The notes beneath the pieces were generated by a model, which was given only the letters and a program-made list of their open reading frames with translations, did no database searches and was not told the origin of the DNA. Shown piece by piece: positions 20,736 through 32,728 of a stretch of 64,000 nt of DNA. Every line of letters starts with the position of its first letter. Position 1 is the first letter of the stretch. A program made the translations under genes and the position numbers. Source of the stretch: Stomoxys calcitrans (taxonomy: Eukaryota > Arthropoda > Insecta > Diptera > Muscidae); NCBI RefSeq assembly GCF_963082655.1, contig NC_081553.1, positions 207,084,435 through 207,148,434 of the forward strand, read 5' to 3'.

Positions 20736-23700
20736 GGGAAAAAATTCAAAGTGGTTTTCAAGGGCCAAAAACGCTGTAACTCCTTCATTTTATCGAATTT
20801 CGAAAATTTGTAAGCATTCCGCAGTTTGAAATTAAAAGACGATTCGAAAAGTAAACAGAATTACTTGAAATTTCATATTTTTTTTGCATTTTTTTAGCAA
20901 AGGCTAACCCTTATGAAAATTTTAAATTTTTGATGCGAAAAAATTTTTTGAGTTGAGTTGAGTTTATTTGACTTTATTGAAGATTATGGCAAAAAATTCG
21001 GTTAAGTGCAACTCCTATGTTTTTTCTTCAAAAAAAAAAAAAACAAGTTCAAAATCGCATAATATCCAAAAAAAGCAAAAAATCTACTTGAGTTTGAAAT
21101 TGCTGTAACTTCCTTAGTTTTGCGAACTTCAACATTCTAAGGACACCGTTGGATTCGTGAAGAAGATCACTTTCCGTAATGGTGCTGAATGATGCAATAC
21201 TTTTTTCTATTTCCTTGAAAACTTTACGAGTATTGCTTCAAAATCGCATAATTCATATCCCAAAAATTCAGAAAAACCAACTTGAGTTTGCAACTGCTCT
21301 TTCCGTAGTGGTGCTACATGAAGCAATACTGTAAAGTTTTCTATGAAAAACATTACAAAAAGCAAACTTTTTTGGGCGTAAAAATTCAAGGTCGTTTTCA
21401 AGACCAAAAACGCTGTAACTCCTTCATTTTTTCGAATTTCGAAAAATTTTAAGCATTCCGCAGTTCGAAATTTGAAGAAGATTCGTAAAGTAAACAGAAT
21501 TACTTTAAATTTCACATTTTATTTTTTTTGGAATTTTTTATCAAAGGCTAACCCCTTATGAAATTTTTAAATTTTCGATGCGAAAAAATTTTTTGAGTTG
21601 AGTATACAGCATTGAAGATTGTGGCAAAAAATCGGTTTAGTGCAACTCCTATGTTTTTCCGTCAAGAAACAAGCTCAAAATCGCATAATCAATATCCGAA
21701 AAATGCAAAAAAATCAACGTGCGTTTGAAATTGCTGTAACATTCTTAGTTTTGCGAACTTCAAAATTTCTGAGGACACCGTTGGATTCATGATGAAAATC
21801 TCTTTCCGTAATAGTGCTGGATGAAGCAATACTCTCTTCTTTTTCCTTGAAAACTTTACGAGTACTGCTGCAAAATCGCATAATTGATATCCAAAAATTC
21901 AAAAAACCAACGTGAGTTTGCAACTGCTGTAACTTCCTCAGTTTTGCGAACCTGACAGGCACCGTTAGATTCGTGACAAAAATCCCTTTCCGTAGAGGTG
22001 CTACATGAAGCGATACTGTAAAGGTTGCTATAGAAAACATAGCAAAAACCAATTTATTTTGGGCGTAAAAATTCAAAGTCGTTTTCAAGGGCCAAAAACG
22101 GTGTAACTCCTTCATTTTTTCGAATTTCGAATATTTTCTAGCATTCCGCAGTTTGAAATTCAAAGACGATTCGTAAAGGAAGCAGTATTACTTGAAATTT
22201 CATATTTTATTTTTTTTGCAATTTTTTGCCAAAGGCTAACCCCTTAGAAAATTTTCAATTTTTGATGCGAAAAAATTTTTCGAGTTGACTATACAGCATT
22301 GAAGATTATGGCAAAAAATTCGGTTTAGTGCAACTCATATGTTTTTTCTTCAAGAAACAACCTCAAAATCGCATAATTGATATCAAAAAAACGCAAAAAA
22401 ATCTACTTGAGTTTGAAATTGCTGTAACTTCACTAGTTTTGCGAACTTCAACATTCTAAGGACACCGTTGGATTCGTGAAGAAGATCTCTTTCCGTAATG
22501 GTGCTGGATGAAGCAATCTTCTATTCTCTTGAAATCTTCAGAGTATTGTATCAAAATCGCATAATTCATATCGCAAAAATTCAAAAAAACCAACGTGAGT
22601 TTGCAACTGCTGTAACTTCCTCAGTTTCGCGAACGTGGCAATATTTTATACACCGTTAGATTCGTGACTAAAATCCCTTTCCGTGGAGGTGCTACATGAA
22701 GCGATACTGTAAAGGTTGCTATAGAAAACATAGCAAAAACCAATTTATTTTGGGCGCCAAAAATTCAAAGTCGTTTTCAAGGCCAACAACGCTGTTACTC
22801 CTTCATTTTTTTGAATTTCGAAACTTTTTGAGCATTCCGCAGTTCGAAATTCGAAGACGATTCGTAAAATAAACAGAATTACTTGAAATTTCACATTTAA
22901 CTTTTTTTGCATTTTTATAGCAAAGGCTAACCCCTTATGAAAATTTTAAATTTTTGATGCGAAAAAATTTTTCGAGTTGAGTATACAGCATTGAAGATTA
23001 TGGCAAAAAATTCGGTTTAGTGCAACTCATATGTTTTTTCTTCAAGAAACAAGCTCAAAATCTCATAATCAATATTCAAAAAATGGTAAAAAATCTACGT
23101 GAGTTTCAAATTGCTGTAACTTCGTTAGTTTTGCGAACTTCAACATTCTGAGGACACCGTTGGATTCGTGAAGAAAATCTCTTTCCGTAGTGGTGCTGGA
23201 CGAAGCAATACTCTTTCCCATTTCCTTGAAATCTTTAGTGTATTGCATCAAAATCGCATAATTCATATCCCAAAAATTCAAAAAAACCAACTTGAGTTTG
23301 CAATTGCTGTAACTTCCCTATTTTGGTAAACTTTACAATTTTTCAGACACCGTTGGATTCGTGGGGAAAATCTTTTTCCGTAGTTGTGCTACATGAAGCG
23401 ATACTGTAAAGGTTGCTATGGAAAACATAGCAAAAACCAATTTATTTTGGGCGTAAAAATTCACAGTCGTTTTCAAGGCCAACAACGCTGTATCTCCTTC
23501 ATTTTTTTGAATTTCGAAACTTTTTGAGCATTCCGCAGTTCGAAATTCGAAGACGATTCGTAAAATAAACAGAATTACTTAAAATTTCACATTTGATTTT
23601 TTTTGGATTTTTTTAGCAAAGGCTAACCCCTTATGAAAATTTTCAATTTTTGATGCGGAAAAATTTTTCGAGTTGAGTATACAGCATTGAAGATTATGGC

Positions 23701-25600
23701 AAAAAATTCGTTTTAGTGCAACTCCTAAGTTGTTTTTTCAAAAAACAACCTCAAAATCGCATAATCAATATCCGAAAAATGCAAAAAAAATCAAAGTGAG
23801 TTTGAAACTGCTGTAACATCCTTAGTTTTCAAACTTCAAAATTCTGAGGAAACCGTTGGATTCGTGAAAAAGATCTCTTTTCGTATTGGTGCTGGATGAA
23901 GCAATACTCTCTTCTATTTCCTTCAAAACTGTACGAGCATTGCTTCAAAATCGCATAATTGATAACCAAAAATTAAAAAATTCCAAAGTGAATTTTCAAC
24001 TGCTGTATCTTCCTCAAATTTTGTGAACTTCACAATTTTTCAAATACCATTGGATTCGTGATAAAAATTCCTTTCCGTAGTGGTGCTACATGAAGAAATA
24101 CTGTAAAGTTTTCTATGAAAAACAAGGCAAAAAGCAAACTTTTTTGGGCGTAAAAATTCAAGGTCGTTTTCAAGGCCAAAAACGCTGTAACTCCTTCATT
24201 TTTTCGAATTTCGAAAAATTTTAACCATTCCGCAGTTTGAAATTTGATGACAATTCGTAAAGTAAATAGAATTACTTGAAATTTCACATTTTATATTTTT
24301 TGAATTTTTTTAGCAAAGGCTAACCCCTTATGAATATTTTCAATTTTTGATGCGAAAAAATTTTTCGAGTTGAGTATACAGCATTGAAGATTATGGCAAA
24401 AAATTCGTTTTAGTGCAACTCCTAAGTTGTTTTTTTCAAAAAACAACCTCAAAATCGCATAATCAATATCCGAAAAATGCAAAAAAAAAATCAACAAGGG
24501 TTTGAAATTGCTTTAACATCCTTAGTTTTGCGAACTTTAAAATTTTGATTCGTGAAGAAAATCTCTTTCCGTAGAGTTGCTGCATAAAGTGATACTGCAA
24601 AGGTTGCTATGAAAAACATTGCAAAAATCATTTTTTTTTTTGGTGTAAAAGTTCCAATTCGTTTTCATAAGCCAAAAACGCTGTAAATCATTAATTGTTT
24701 TCGAATTTCGAAAATTGGTTAGCATTCCGCAGTTCGAAATTTCAAGACGATTCGTAAAGTAAACAGAATTACTTGAAATTTCACATTTCTTTTTATTTTT
24801 TTTTAATTTCTTTGGCAAAAAAAACCGTTATGAAATCTTTGAATTTTTGATGCAAATAATTTTTTTGAGTTGAGTTTTTTCTTCAAGAAACAAGCTCAAA
24901 ATCGCATAATCAAAATACGAAAAACGCTGAAAAATCAACCTGAATTTGAAATTGCTGTAACATCTAAAGTTGTTGTTGCCAATAAAAGACTCAAGTTTAA
25001 CATAACAATTATTTAAATCTGTCTTTATTTAATATTTAATATACAATTGTGCGACAATTAATTCGTTTAACATTTACTAAAGCCTACAGCTGAACAACTC
25101 ACGAGCAACTAGCAATTGCTTTCGTCTTCGTCTGGCAGCTGAAGGATTTCCATCTTGTTTACTCTCATAAGTCGGCAAGTTCGGGGTTGCCACATCTACC
25201 CCCCGTCCAGTGACCAAGTCAGGAAATGCTTGGAACGACACACTTTTGCGAGATGCACATGGTTGTGTGCTTGAAGGTAGTTTGGTACTTCATCATCTAT
25301 CGCTGGTGAATCTTGAACTGAAGACGATATCATGTTTTGAGACGATGATGGAATAGTCACCAGATCTCGACGTTGCATCTTATGTTGGCTGTGGTTCTTG
25401 ATGTTCTTTTACCGGTTGTTATTGAAGATGAAAGCAGGTTTCAGAGGGTCGACGGATATGTTAACATTCTTGACCCTTATTATGATGGTATATATTCGAT
25501 CTGAAATTGGTCCAGTGTGAGGTACAAAACATGAGTACAATCCTTAAGGTTCTTAAATATGAACATCTTACACTTGTTGTGGTGCGAGCCTGGAACTGGC
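19978..25600. repeat. Left copy of a ~12-kb-offset segmental duplication
   Basis: This segment is repeated at about 31962-37590 with an offset of 11,984-11,993 bp. From about 20180 to 23980 the copies are almost identical: the 102-, 149- and 73-residue open frames at 21207, 21714 and 23069 recur unchanged at 33200, 33707 and 35062. After about 23980 they diverge visibly, then become very similar again across the gypsy relic. The left copy carries the copia insertion; the right does not. Confidence 0.85.
20736..24963. repeat. 695-bp array segment
   Basis: Landmarks at 20815, 21451, 22140, 22834, 23528, 24229 and 24723 give unit lengths of 636, 689, 694, 694, 701 and 494 bp. No gene is seen. 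Open frames on the minus strand are repeat-borne. Confidence 0.8.
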
Positions 25601-25761
25601 TATTGATAAAATTATATGTGGCCGACAAATCGTTTGTTCGATTTAAAATTTATTAACGTAATGACATAAAACAAAATGTAATTTTCTATTACATAAAATA
25701 CAAATTCAAAAGTATAGTAATGAAATTTAACAAGTGAATGATAACAAAGTTTATTTCAATA
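25601..25761 (-). repeat. Copia element LTR (3' LTR of minus-strand element)
   Basis: The 161-bp LTR starts TATTGATAAAATTATATGTG and ends TTTATTTCAATA on the plus strand, with TATTG/CAATA as terminal inverted repeats. It is identical by eye to 27052-27212. It is flanked outside by ctggc (25596-25600). On the inside a purine-rich GAATGAGGAGGAG (minus strand, just before the LTR) is a plausible polypurine tract. Confidence 0.93.
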
Positions 25762-25772
25762 CTCCTCCTCAT

Positions 25773-27047
25773 TCACTTTAAATTACATTTTTCGCAGAGA
25801 GCAATATGTTTAGATGCTGTTAGTGGTTTGGTTAATATATCAGCTACCATCTCCTCCGTTGGACAATATATGCATGTTATTATTCCTTTCTTTACTAAGT
25901 CTTTTGTTAATTTATATTTTGTATCCATGTGCTTAGTACGAAAAGAAAACTTGTCGTCATTTACCAGACGTAAACAGCTTTGATTGTCATTGTAAATTAC
26001 AGTTGGTTCGTTGGTAGGATGATGTATTTCTTCCAACAATTGCCTTAACCACTTTGCTTCTTTAGCCGCTTCTGATAAAGAAATGTACTCAGCCTCGCAT
26101 GTTGAAGATGCTACAAGTGTTTGTTTCTGACAAGACCATCCAATTGTACCTCCATTATAAAGAAAAATTCTTCCGCTATTGGATTTTCTTTCAGTTCTTT
26201 CTTCTGCCCAATTTGCATCAGCATATCCAACGAGACTTTGTTCATTTTCTTCGTTGCTTAATTTTAACTTTATTTCTGATGTAGACTTAAGATACTTCAA
26301 AATTCTTTTACACTGAGACCAATCTTCCATTGTTGGTTTAGAAACCTTTTGAGCCAAGATACTTACAGAAGCTGAAATATCCGGTCTTGTATTTGTTGAT
26401 ATGTATAAAAAGTGTCCAATGATTTTCCGATACTTTGTATTTGACTCAAGAAATTTTGATCCTTCTGCTTTCCCGTAACTAACATCCATTGGCGTTCTTA
26501 CAGGCTTTGAATTCTGCATACCATATTCATTTACAATTCTTTCTATGTACGATGACTGACATAGCTGAAAGTTTCCTTTAACATCTTTAGAAATTTCAAT
26601 TCCCAGATAATGTTTAATTTCACCCAAGTTTGTGATAGTGAAATTCTTAGACAACGCATTTTCGACATACATAATTTGTTTTGATGTGCGACATGCCACA
26701 ATGATATCGTCGACATATACAAGAATATAGCTCAACGTTCCACATATATTTCCCCGGTAGAAACATACATCATTTACGCATTGTTTAAATCCCAATTTTT
26801 CAAGAGCTTCATGTAGAACCATATTCCAAGACCTAGCAGCCTGTTTCAGTCCATAAATACTTTTCTTTAGCAAACAAACCTGCTCATTGTCCTCTTGAAA
26901 CCCTGGAGGTTGTTTCATATAAATGGTTTCAGAGAGCTTTCCATTTAAAAATGCAGTCTTCACATCAAAATGATTAACAGTCATTTTTTCCTTACCAGCA
27001 ATTGACAGCAGGATTCGAAACGAGGAGTGGAAGCGTGCTGGGCCCAT
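25773..27047 (-). CDS. Copia RT (N-terminally truncated) plus RNase H polyprotein fragment
   Basis: The 424-codon frame is uninterrupted. It begins at an ATG inside the primer-binding site and stops 11 bp before the 3' LTR. Residues ~3-20 (ARFHSSFRILLSIA) correspond to the APVAR..SFR region of copia RT. The palm motifs are present: FDVKTAFLNG (catalytic Asp), KKSIYGLKQAARSWN and YVDDIIV (catalytic Asp pair). GEIKHYLGIEI, TRPDIS and the RNase H part follow: GYADANWA, STCEAEY and YNDNQSC for the Asp-Glu-Asp residues, then RTKHMDTKY and VADILTKPL at the end. Full-length copia pol would add gag, protease, integrase and RT fingers ahead of this. The frame is intact, but RT without fingers is unlikely to be active alone. 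Whether it is translated is unknown. Confidence 0.9.
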   Translation of the reverse strand: MGPARFHSSFRILLSIAGKEKMTVNHFDVKTAFLNGKLSETIYMKQPPGFQEDNEQVCLLKKSIYGLKQAARSWNMVLHEALEKLGFKQCVNDVCFYRGNICGTLSYILVYVDDIIVACRTSKQIMYVENALSKNFTITNLGEIKHYLGIEISKDVKGNFQLCQSSYIERIVNEYGMQNSKPVRTPMDVSYGKAEGSKFLESNTKYRKIIGHFLYISTNTRPDISASVSILAQKVSKPTMEDWSQCKRILKYLKSTSEIKLKLSNEENEQSLVGYADANWAEERTERKSNSGRIFLYNGGTIGWSCQKQTLVASSTCEAEYISLSEAAKEAKWLRQLLEEIHHPTNEPTVIYNDNQSCLRLVNDDKFSFRTKHMDTKYKLTKDLVKKGIITCIYCPTEEMVADILTKPLTASKHIALCEKCNLK

Positions 27048-27051
27048 AACC

Positions 27052-27212
27052 TATTGATAAAATTATATGTGGCCGACAAATCGTTTGTTCGATTTAAAAT
27101 TTATTAACGTAATGACATAAAACAAAATGTAATTTTCTATTACATAAAATACAAATTCAAAAGTATAGTAATGAAATTTAACAAGTGAATGATAACAAAG
27201 TTTATTTCAATA
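27052..27212 (-). repeat. Copia element LTR (5' LTR of minus-strand element)
   Basis: 161 bp, no difference from 25601-25761 found by eye. Followed on its outer side by ctggc (27213-27217). On its inner side a single G precedes GTTATGGGCCCAGC, the presumed primer-binding site on the minus strand. Confidence 0.93.
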
Positions 27213-27813
27213 CTGGCCGCAAGAAATTGAAATGATCACGAAGTCTCTTTAAAAATTCTGATGATTCTGCAGGAATGTTTTATTGGCTGAAGAACTCGTG
27301 GCGAAGCTTTTAGTTCTTAAACCAAGCATTAGCGTAGGAAGTACTTCAACCCAAGACGTATTACTGTGACACATTAATGCAGCTTTAAAAGATCTGTTTT
27401 AAAAGATCAGTTAATTTAACAAGACCAGTTAATTTAACAAGTGCTTTGAATAATCCAGATTCGAATTAGGTCCCTTGATCTGTTGTTATCACCCTAGGAC
27501 AAACAAAACGTGAAATCCAATTTGACCAAAATACTGTTGCCATGGTTTGAGCTGGCATGTTTTTCAAAGGCACTGCTTCTGGCCAATGCGAAAAACGATG
27601 TATCATCGTGAGGCAATATCTGTAACCTTGAAACAAAGGCATTACAAAAATATCTTCGTGGACATGATCAAATCGATGATCGGGAACATCTATTTTATTG
27701 GGTGTCAGTCGGTTATGTCTGGTAATCTTGGAACTTTGTCACGAAAGACAGACGCAAGACCAATTCAAAATTTGCTTCTTCATTCCAGATTAAATGTACC
27801 TACATATGTTTAG

Positions 27814-30800
27814 ATACTGTTGAATTCATGGGGAAAATCACTTTCCGTGGAGGAGCTGCATAAAGCGATACTTTAAAGGTCGCTAAAGAAAACATTGCAG
27901 AAAACGTTGGAAAACCCAATTTTTTGGGGTAAAAATTCGAAATCGTTTTCATTGACCAAAAACGCTGTACCTCCTTCATTTTTTCGAATTTCGAAAAATT
28001 TTCAGCATTCCGCAGTTCGAAATTCAAAGACGATTCGTAAAATAAACAGAATAACTTAAAATTTCACATTTGATTTTTTTTGCATTTTTTTAGCAAAGGC
28101 TAACTAACCCCTTATGAAAATTTTAAATTTTTGATGCGAAAAAATTTTTTGAGTTGAGTATACAGTATTGAAGATTATGGCAAAAAATTCGGTTAAGAGC
28201 AACTCCTATGTTTTTTCTTCAAAAATAAAAACAAGTTGAAAATCGCATAATATCCAAAAAACACAAAAAAATCTACTTGAGTTTGAAATTGCTGTAACTT
28301 TGTTAGTTTTGCGAACTTCAACATTCCAAGGACACCGTTGGATTCGTGAAGAAGATCACTTTCCGTAATGGTGCTGAATGATGCAATACTTTTTTCTATT
28401 TCCTTGAAAACTTTACGAGTATTGCTTCAAAATCGCATAATTCATATCCCAAAAATTCAGAAAAACCAACTTGAGTTTGCAATTGCTGTAACTTCCTTAT
28501 TTTTGCAAGCTTTTCAGACACCGTTGGACTCGTGGCGAAAATCTCTTTCCGTAGAGGTGCTGCAAAAAGTGATACTGTAAAGGTCATTATGGAAAACATT
28601 TCAAAAAGCAAACTTTTTTGGGCGTAAAAATTCAAGGTCGTTTTCAAGGCCAAAAACGCTGTAACTCCTTCATTTTTTTGAGTTTCGAAAAATTTTAAGC
28701 ATTCCGCAGTTTGAAATTCGAAGACGATTCGTAAAATAAACTGAATTACTTAAAATTTCACATTTTATTTTTTTTGCAATTTTTTGCCAAAGGCTAACCC
28801 CTTAGAAAATTTTCAAGTTTTGATGCGAAAAAATTTTTCGAGTTGACTATACAGCATTGAAGATTATGGCAAAAAATTCGGTTTAGTGCAATTCCTAAGT
28901 TTCTTTTTCAAAAAACAAGCTTAAAATCGCATAATTAATATCCGAAAAATGCTAATAATTCTACGTGAGTTTGAAATTGCTGCAACATCCTTAATTTTGC
29001 GAAGTCCACATTTCTGAGCACACCGTTGGATTCGTGAAGAAAATCTTTTTCCATGATGGTGCTGGATGAAGCAATACTCTTTTCTATTGCCTTGAAAACT
29101 TTACGAGGATTGCTTCAAAATCGCATAATTGATATCGCAAAAATTCAAAAAAACTAACTTGAATTTGCAATTGCTGTAATTGCCTTAGTTTTGCAAACTT
29201 CACAATTTATCAGACACCGTTGGATTCGTGGGGAAAATCTTTTTCCGTAGAGGTGCTGCAAAAAGTGATACTGTAAAGGTCATTATGGAAAACATTTCAA
29301 AAAGCAAACTTTTTTGGGCGTAAAAATTCAAGGTCGTTTTCAAGGCCAAAAACGCTGTAACTCCTTCATTTTTTCGAATTTCGAAAAATTTTAACCATTC
29401 CGCAGTTTGAAATTTGATGACAATTTGTAAAGTAAATAGAATTACTTTTTTTAGCAAAGGCTAACCCCTTATGAAAATTTTCAATTTTTGATGCGAAAAA
29501 TTTTTTCGAGTTGAGTATACAGCATTGAAGATTATGGCAAAAAATTCGTTTTAGTGCAACTCCTAAGTTGTTTTTTCAAAAAACAACCTCAAAATCGCAT
29601 AATCAATATCCGAAAAATGCTAAAAATTCTACGTGAGTTTGAAATTGCTGTAACATCCTTAATTTTGCGAAGTCCAAATTTCTGAGCACGCCGTTGGATT
29701 CGTGAAGAAAATCTCTTTCCATGATGGTGCTGGATGAAGCAATACTCTCTTCTATTGCCCTGAAAACTTTACGAGCATTGCTTCAAAATCGCATAGTTGA
29801 TATCGCAAAAATTCAAAAAAAAAAACCAACGTGAGTTTGCAACTGCTGTAACTTCCTCAGTTTCGCGAACGTATTTTATACACCGTTGGATTCGTGACAA
29901 AAATCCCTTTCCGTAGAGGTGCTGCATGAAGCAATACTGTAAAGGTTGCTATGGAAAACATAGCAAAAACCAATTTATTTTGGGCGTAAAAATTCAAAGT
30001 CGTTTTCAAGGCCAACAACGCTGTAACTTCTTAATTTTTATGAATTTCGAATATTTTCTAGCATTCCGCAGTTCAAAATTCGAAGACGATTCGTAAAATA
30101 AACAGAATTACTTAAAATTTCACATTTTATATTTTTTGGATTTTTTTAGCAAAGGCTAACCCCTTATGAAAATTTTCAATTTTTGATGCGGAAAAATTTT
30201 TCAAGTTAAGTATACAGTATTGAAGGTTATGGCAAAAAATTCGGTTTAGTGCAACTCCTATGTTTTTTCTTCAAGAAACAAGCTTAAAATCGCATAATCA
30301 ATATCCGAAAAATGCTAAAAAAAAATCAACCTGAGATTCAAATTGCTGTAACATCCTTAGTTTTGCGAACTTCAAAATTCTGAGGAAACCGTTGGATTCG
30401 TGAAAAAAATCTCTTTTCGTAGTGGTGCTGAATGAAGCAATGCTCTTTTCTATTTCCTTCAAAACTTTACGAGCATTGCTTCAAAATCGCATAATTGATA
30501 ACCAAAAATTCAGAAAAACCAACGTGAGTTTGCAATTGCTGTAACTTTCTCAGTTTAACAAACTTTGCAATTTCAGATACCGTTGGATTCGTGACGAAAA
30601 TCCCTTTCCATAGAGGTGCTACATGAAGCGATACTGTTAAGGTTACTATGAAAAGCATTGCAAAAACCAATTTTTTGGACGTAAAAATTCAATGTCGTTT
30701 TCAAGGCCAAAAACGCTGCAACTCCTTAATTTTTTCGAATTTCGAAAATGTTTAAGCATTCCGCAGTTCGAAATTCGTAAAGTAAATAGAATTACTTGAA

Positions 30801-31260
30801 ATTCACATTTAATTTTTTTTTTTTTTTTAAGGCAATTTTTTGGGTTAAAAATTCAACGTCGTTTTCTAGGCCAAAACGCTGTAACTCCTTAATTTTTTCG
30901 AATTTCGAAACTTTTTGAGCATTCTTCAATTCGAAATTCGAAGACGATTTGTAAAGTAAGCAGTATTAATTGAAATTTCACATTTTATTTTTTTTTTTTG
31001 CATTTTTTTAGCAAAGCCTAACCCCTATGAAAATTTTCAGTTTTTGATGCGAAAACATTTTTCTAGTTGCGTATACAGTATTGAAGATATTGGCAAAAAG
31101 GTCGGTTAGTGCAACTCCTATGTATTTTCTTCAAGAAGAAAGCTCTAAATCGTATAATCAATATCCGAAAAATGCGTTGGATTCGTAAAGAAGATCTTTT
31201 TCCGTAATGGTGCTGGATGAAGCAATAGTCTCCTCTATTTCCTTGAAAATTTGCGAGTAT
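27814..31260. repeat. 695-bp array segment
   Basis: Landmarks near 28009, 28697, 29396, 30060 and 30757 give 688, 699, 664 and 697 bp. A degenerate copy near 30920 (GCATTCTTCAATTCG) lies only ~163 bp beyond the previous one, beside a poly-T stretch at 30811-30828. No gene is seen. Confidence 0.8.
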
Positions 31261-32728
31261 TACACATGTAGAGACTTTAGAAATATCGACTTGAATGCAC
31301 TAAGTACTGATGCTGACAGTATATCGTGGGACGAGATGTACTACATTGATGGTGCGGACAGGAAAACAGACTATCTTGAGCGCAGGACTGTTTGATTGTC
31401 ATGTGCCTCTGAGGGCAAAAATTTTAAAACCCCAAAACCATCCATGCATAAACAGCAGATTTTAAACCTGGTGACACAAAGAGACTTCGCATACAGACGG
31501 TGGAAGCGTTTTATAACTTATCAACTTAAGGAGGAATATCGCAATTTTGAGGAGGCAAGTTGTGCGTACTTCACGGATGTTGAAAAAGAACTACTATAAA
31601 GAGAAATTCAGTTCTGATTTTAGTTCCAAACAAAGATGGCATGCGATAAAAAGTATTGAACTTGGCAAAGCCAGGGTTACTGCCCCATCCTTCGGTGATC
31701 CCGACGAGCTTAATTGTCAATTTACTTACATTGACGTCTTGGATTTCAGCGTCAGTCAATACCTCGTTTCCTACAGCGATATTGTACCTATTTTCGAAGG
31801 CAAATTCTTCGAACTTCGGGAAACACAGGGTGAGGCTATGCAGGCTGTGAATAGTCTAAAATCTTCGGCTTCTGGATTAGATAAGATACATCCATGGGTT
31901 TTGAAGCTACTTATTCCAAACATCATTGTTTTAATTACACACATCTTTAATCAAAGGGAAATTCATATAGGCCGATTGCGATACTATCTGTTTTGTCAAA
32001 TGTGTTCGAGAAGATCCTTCAAAGGCAGATAAGTGAATTTATCTTTGGAAACAATTTGCTCACTGATAGGCAGAGTGGTTTTCGAGCTAAACGGGGCTGT
32101 GCGACTGTTCTACTACATGTTGTGAAGAATATTCGCTCTACCATTGATAACAATAATAATTTCATAATTTCATTCCCAGTTCTCCTCGATCATTGAAAAG
32201 TCTATGACACAGTATGCCATGATATTTGAATTTGGAAGCTTAGGAATTATTTTGGTTTCGGCCATTATGCGGCGAAACTTATGGAATCATATCTGTTCGA
32301 GAGGATACAATCTGTTTCCGTAAATGGCTGCTTTTCTGGTTACTTGACATGTTCACGTGGTGTCCCAGGAGTCGGTGCTGGTACCAATTCTTTTTTCACT
32401 GTATATCAACGATATTGTCAATATGCCAAGAGGTTGTCATACACATATTTAAGCAGAGGTCCAACTTTGCTTTTCGAGCATGTTAGATGGCTTGACTTCT
32501 TGCATTAAAGATATAAACGAAAAATTGCGTCTTGTAAGCGAATGGGCCAGAGTAAAAGGCCTTCAGCTGATTGAAACAAATACTTTAAATCAATTATAAT
32601 CTTATATTCAATATTTATATAACGGCACTTTTGTCGAATAGATAGTACTAATTATAAGTTAATACATTTTGTACTGTTATAAAATCAATAAATAAATACA
32701 AATAAAACATTATAAAAACATTGGTGGG
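31261..32728 (+). pseudogene. Jockey-type non-LTR relic J2 in the array (longest copy)
   Basis: The plus strand starts with an endonuclease-to-RT linker (NIDLNALSTDADSISWDEMY, DRKTDYLERRTV, then VPLRAKILKPQ in a shifted frame). It continues TQRDFAYRRWKRF, LKSSASGLDKIHPWVLK and a deletion near 31957. RT follows (YRPIAILSVLSNVFEKIL, LLTDRQSGFRAKRGCA). From 32190 it is almost identical to J1 with the same stop, the same broken GVPG and YADD segments and the same missing thumb. It ends with the same A-rich tail. Motifs and order fit the Jockey clade. It is dead, with several frameshifts and stops. Confidence 0.78.

Larger units (their letters stand above)
25601..27212 (-). mobile_element. Minimal copia-type LTR element, 1,612 bp
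   Basis: It is complete in outline: two identical 161-bp LTRs, 5-bp target duplication ctggc (25596-25600 and 27213-27217), primer-binding site, polypurine tract and one long open frame. The primer-binding site on the minus strand, GGTTATGGGCCCAG next to the 5' LTR, resembles the internal initiator-tRNA-Met site I recall for Drosophila copia. Gag, protease, integrase and the N-terminal fingers of RT are absent; the deletion joins the primer-binding site directly to RT. The homologous uninterrupted site is in G3 at 37590 (AACTGGCCGCAAG). Identical LTRs imply a recent insertion, so the deleted form itself was probably copied by a helper. Confidence 0.9.
24964..27813 (-). pseudogene. Gypsy relic G2, interrupted by copia element
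   Basis: Same order and edges as G1: the 3'-terminal region with TTTTATTGGCAACAACAAC (complement), the tail VHLAKVCRSKHFLTWSL near 25196-25265, the integrase C-terminal remnant to 25595, then after the copia insertion (25601-27212) the integrase core remnant to about 27810. More degraded than G1, with extra small deletions. Left boundary at CTGTAACATC|TAAAGTTG and right boundary at TACTGTTGAATTC are shared with G3. Confidence 0.7.

Noticed and set aside
21714..22163. 149-residue minus-strand open frame, repeated identically at 33707-34156, with similar frames in many array units
   Set aside because: It follows the 695-bp repeat; frame and ends drift between units, composition reflects AT-rich DNA and no domain is recognisable. 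Identity between the two is due to the segmental duplication.
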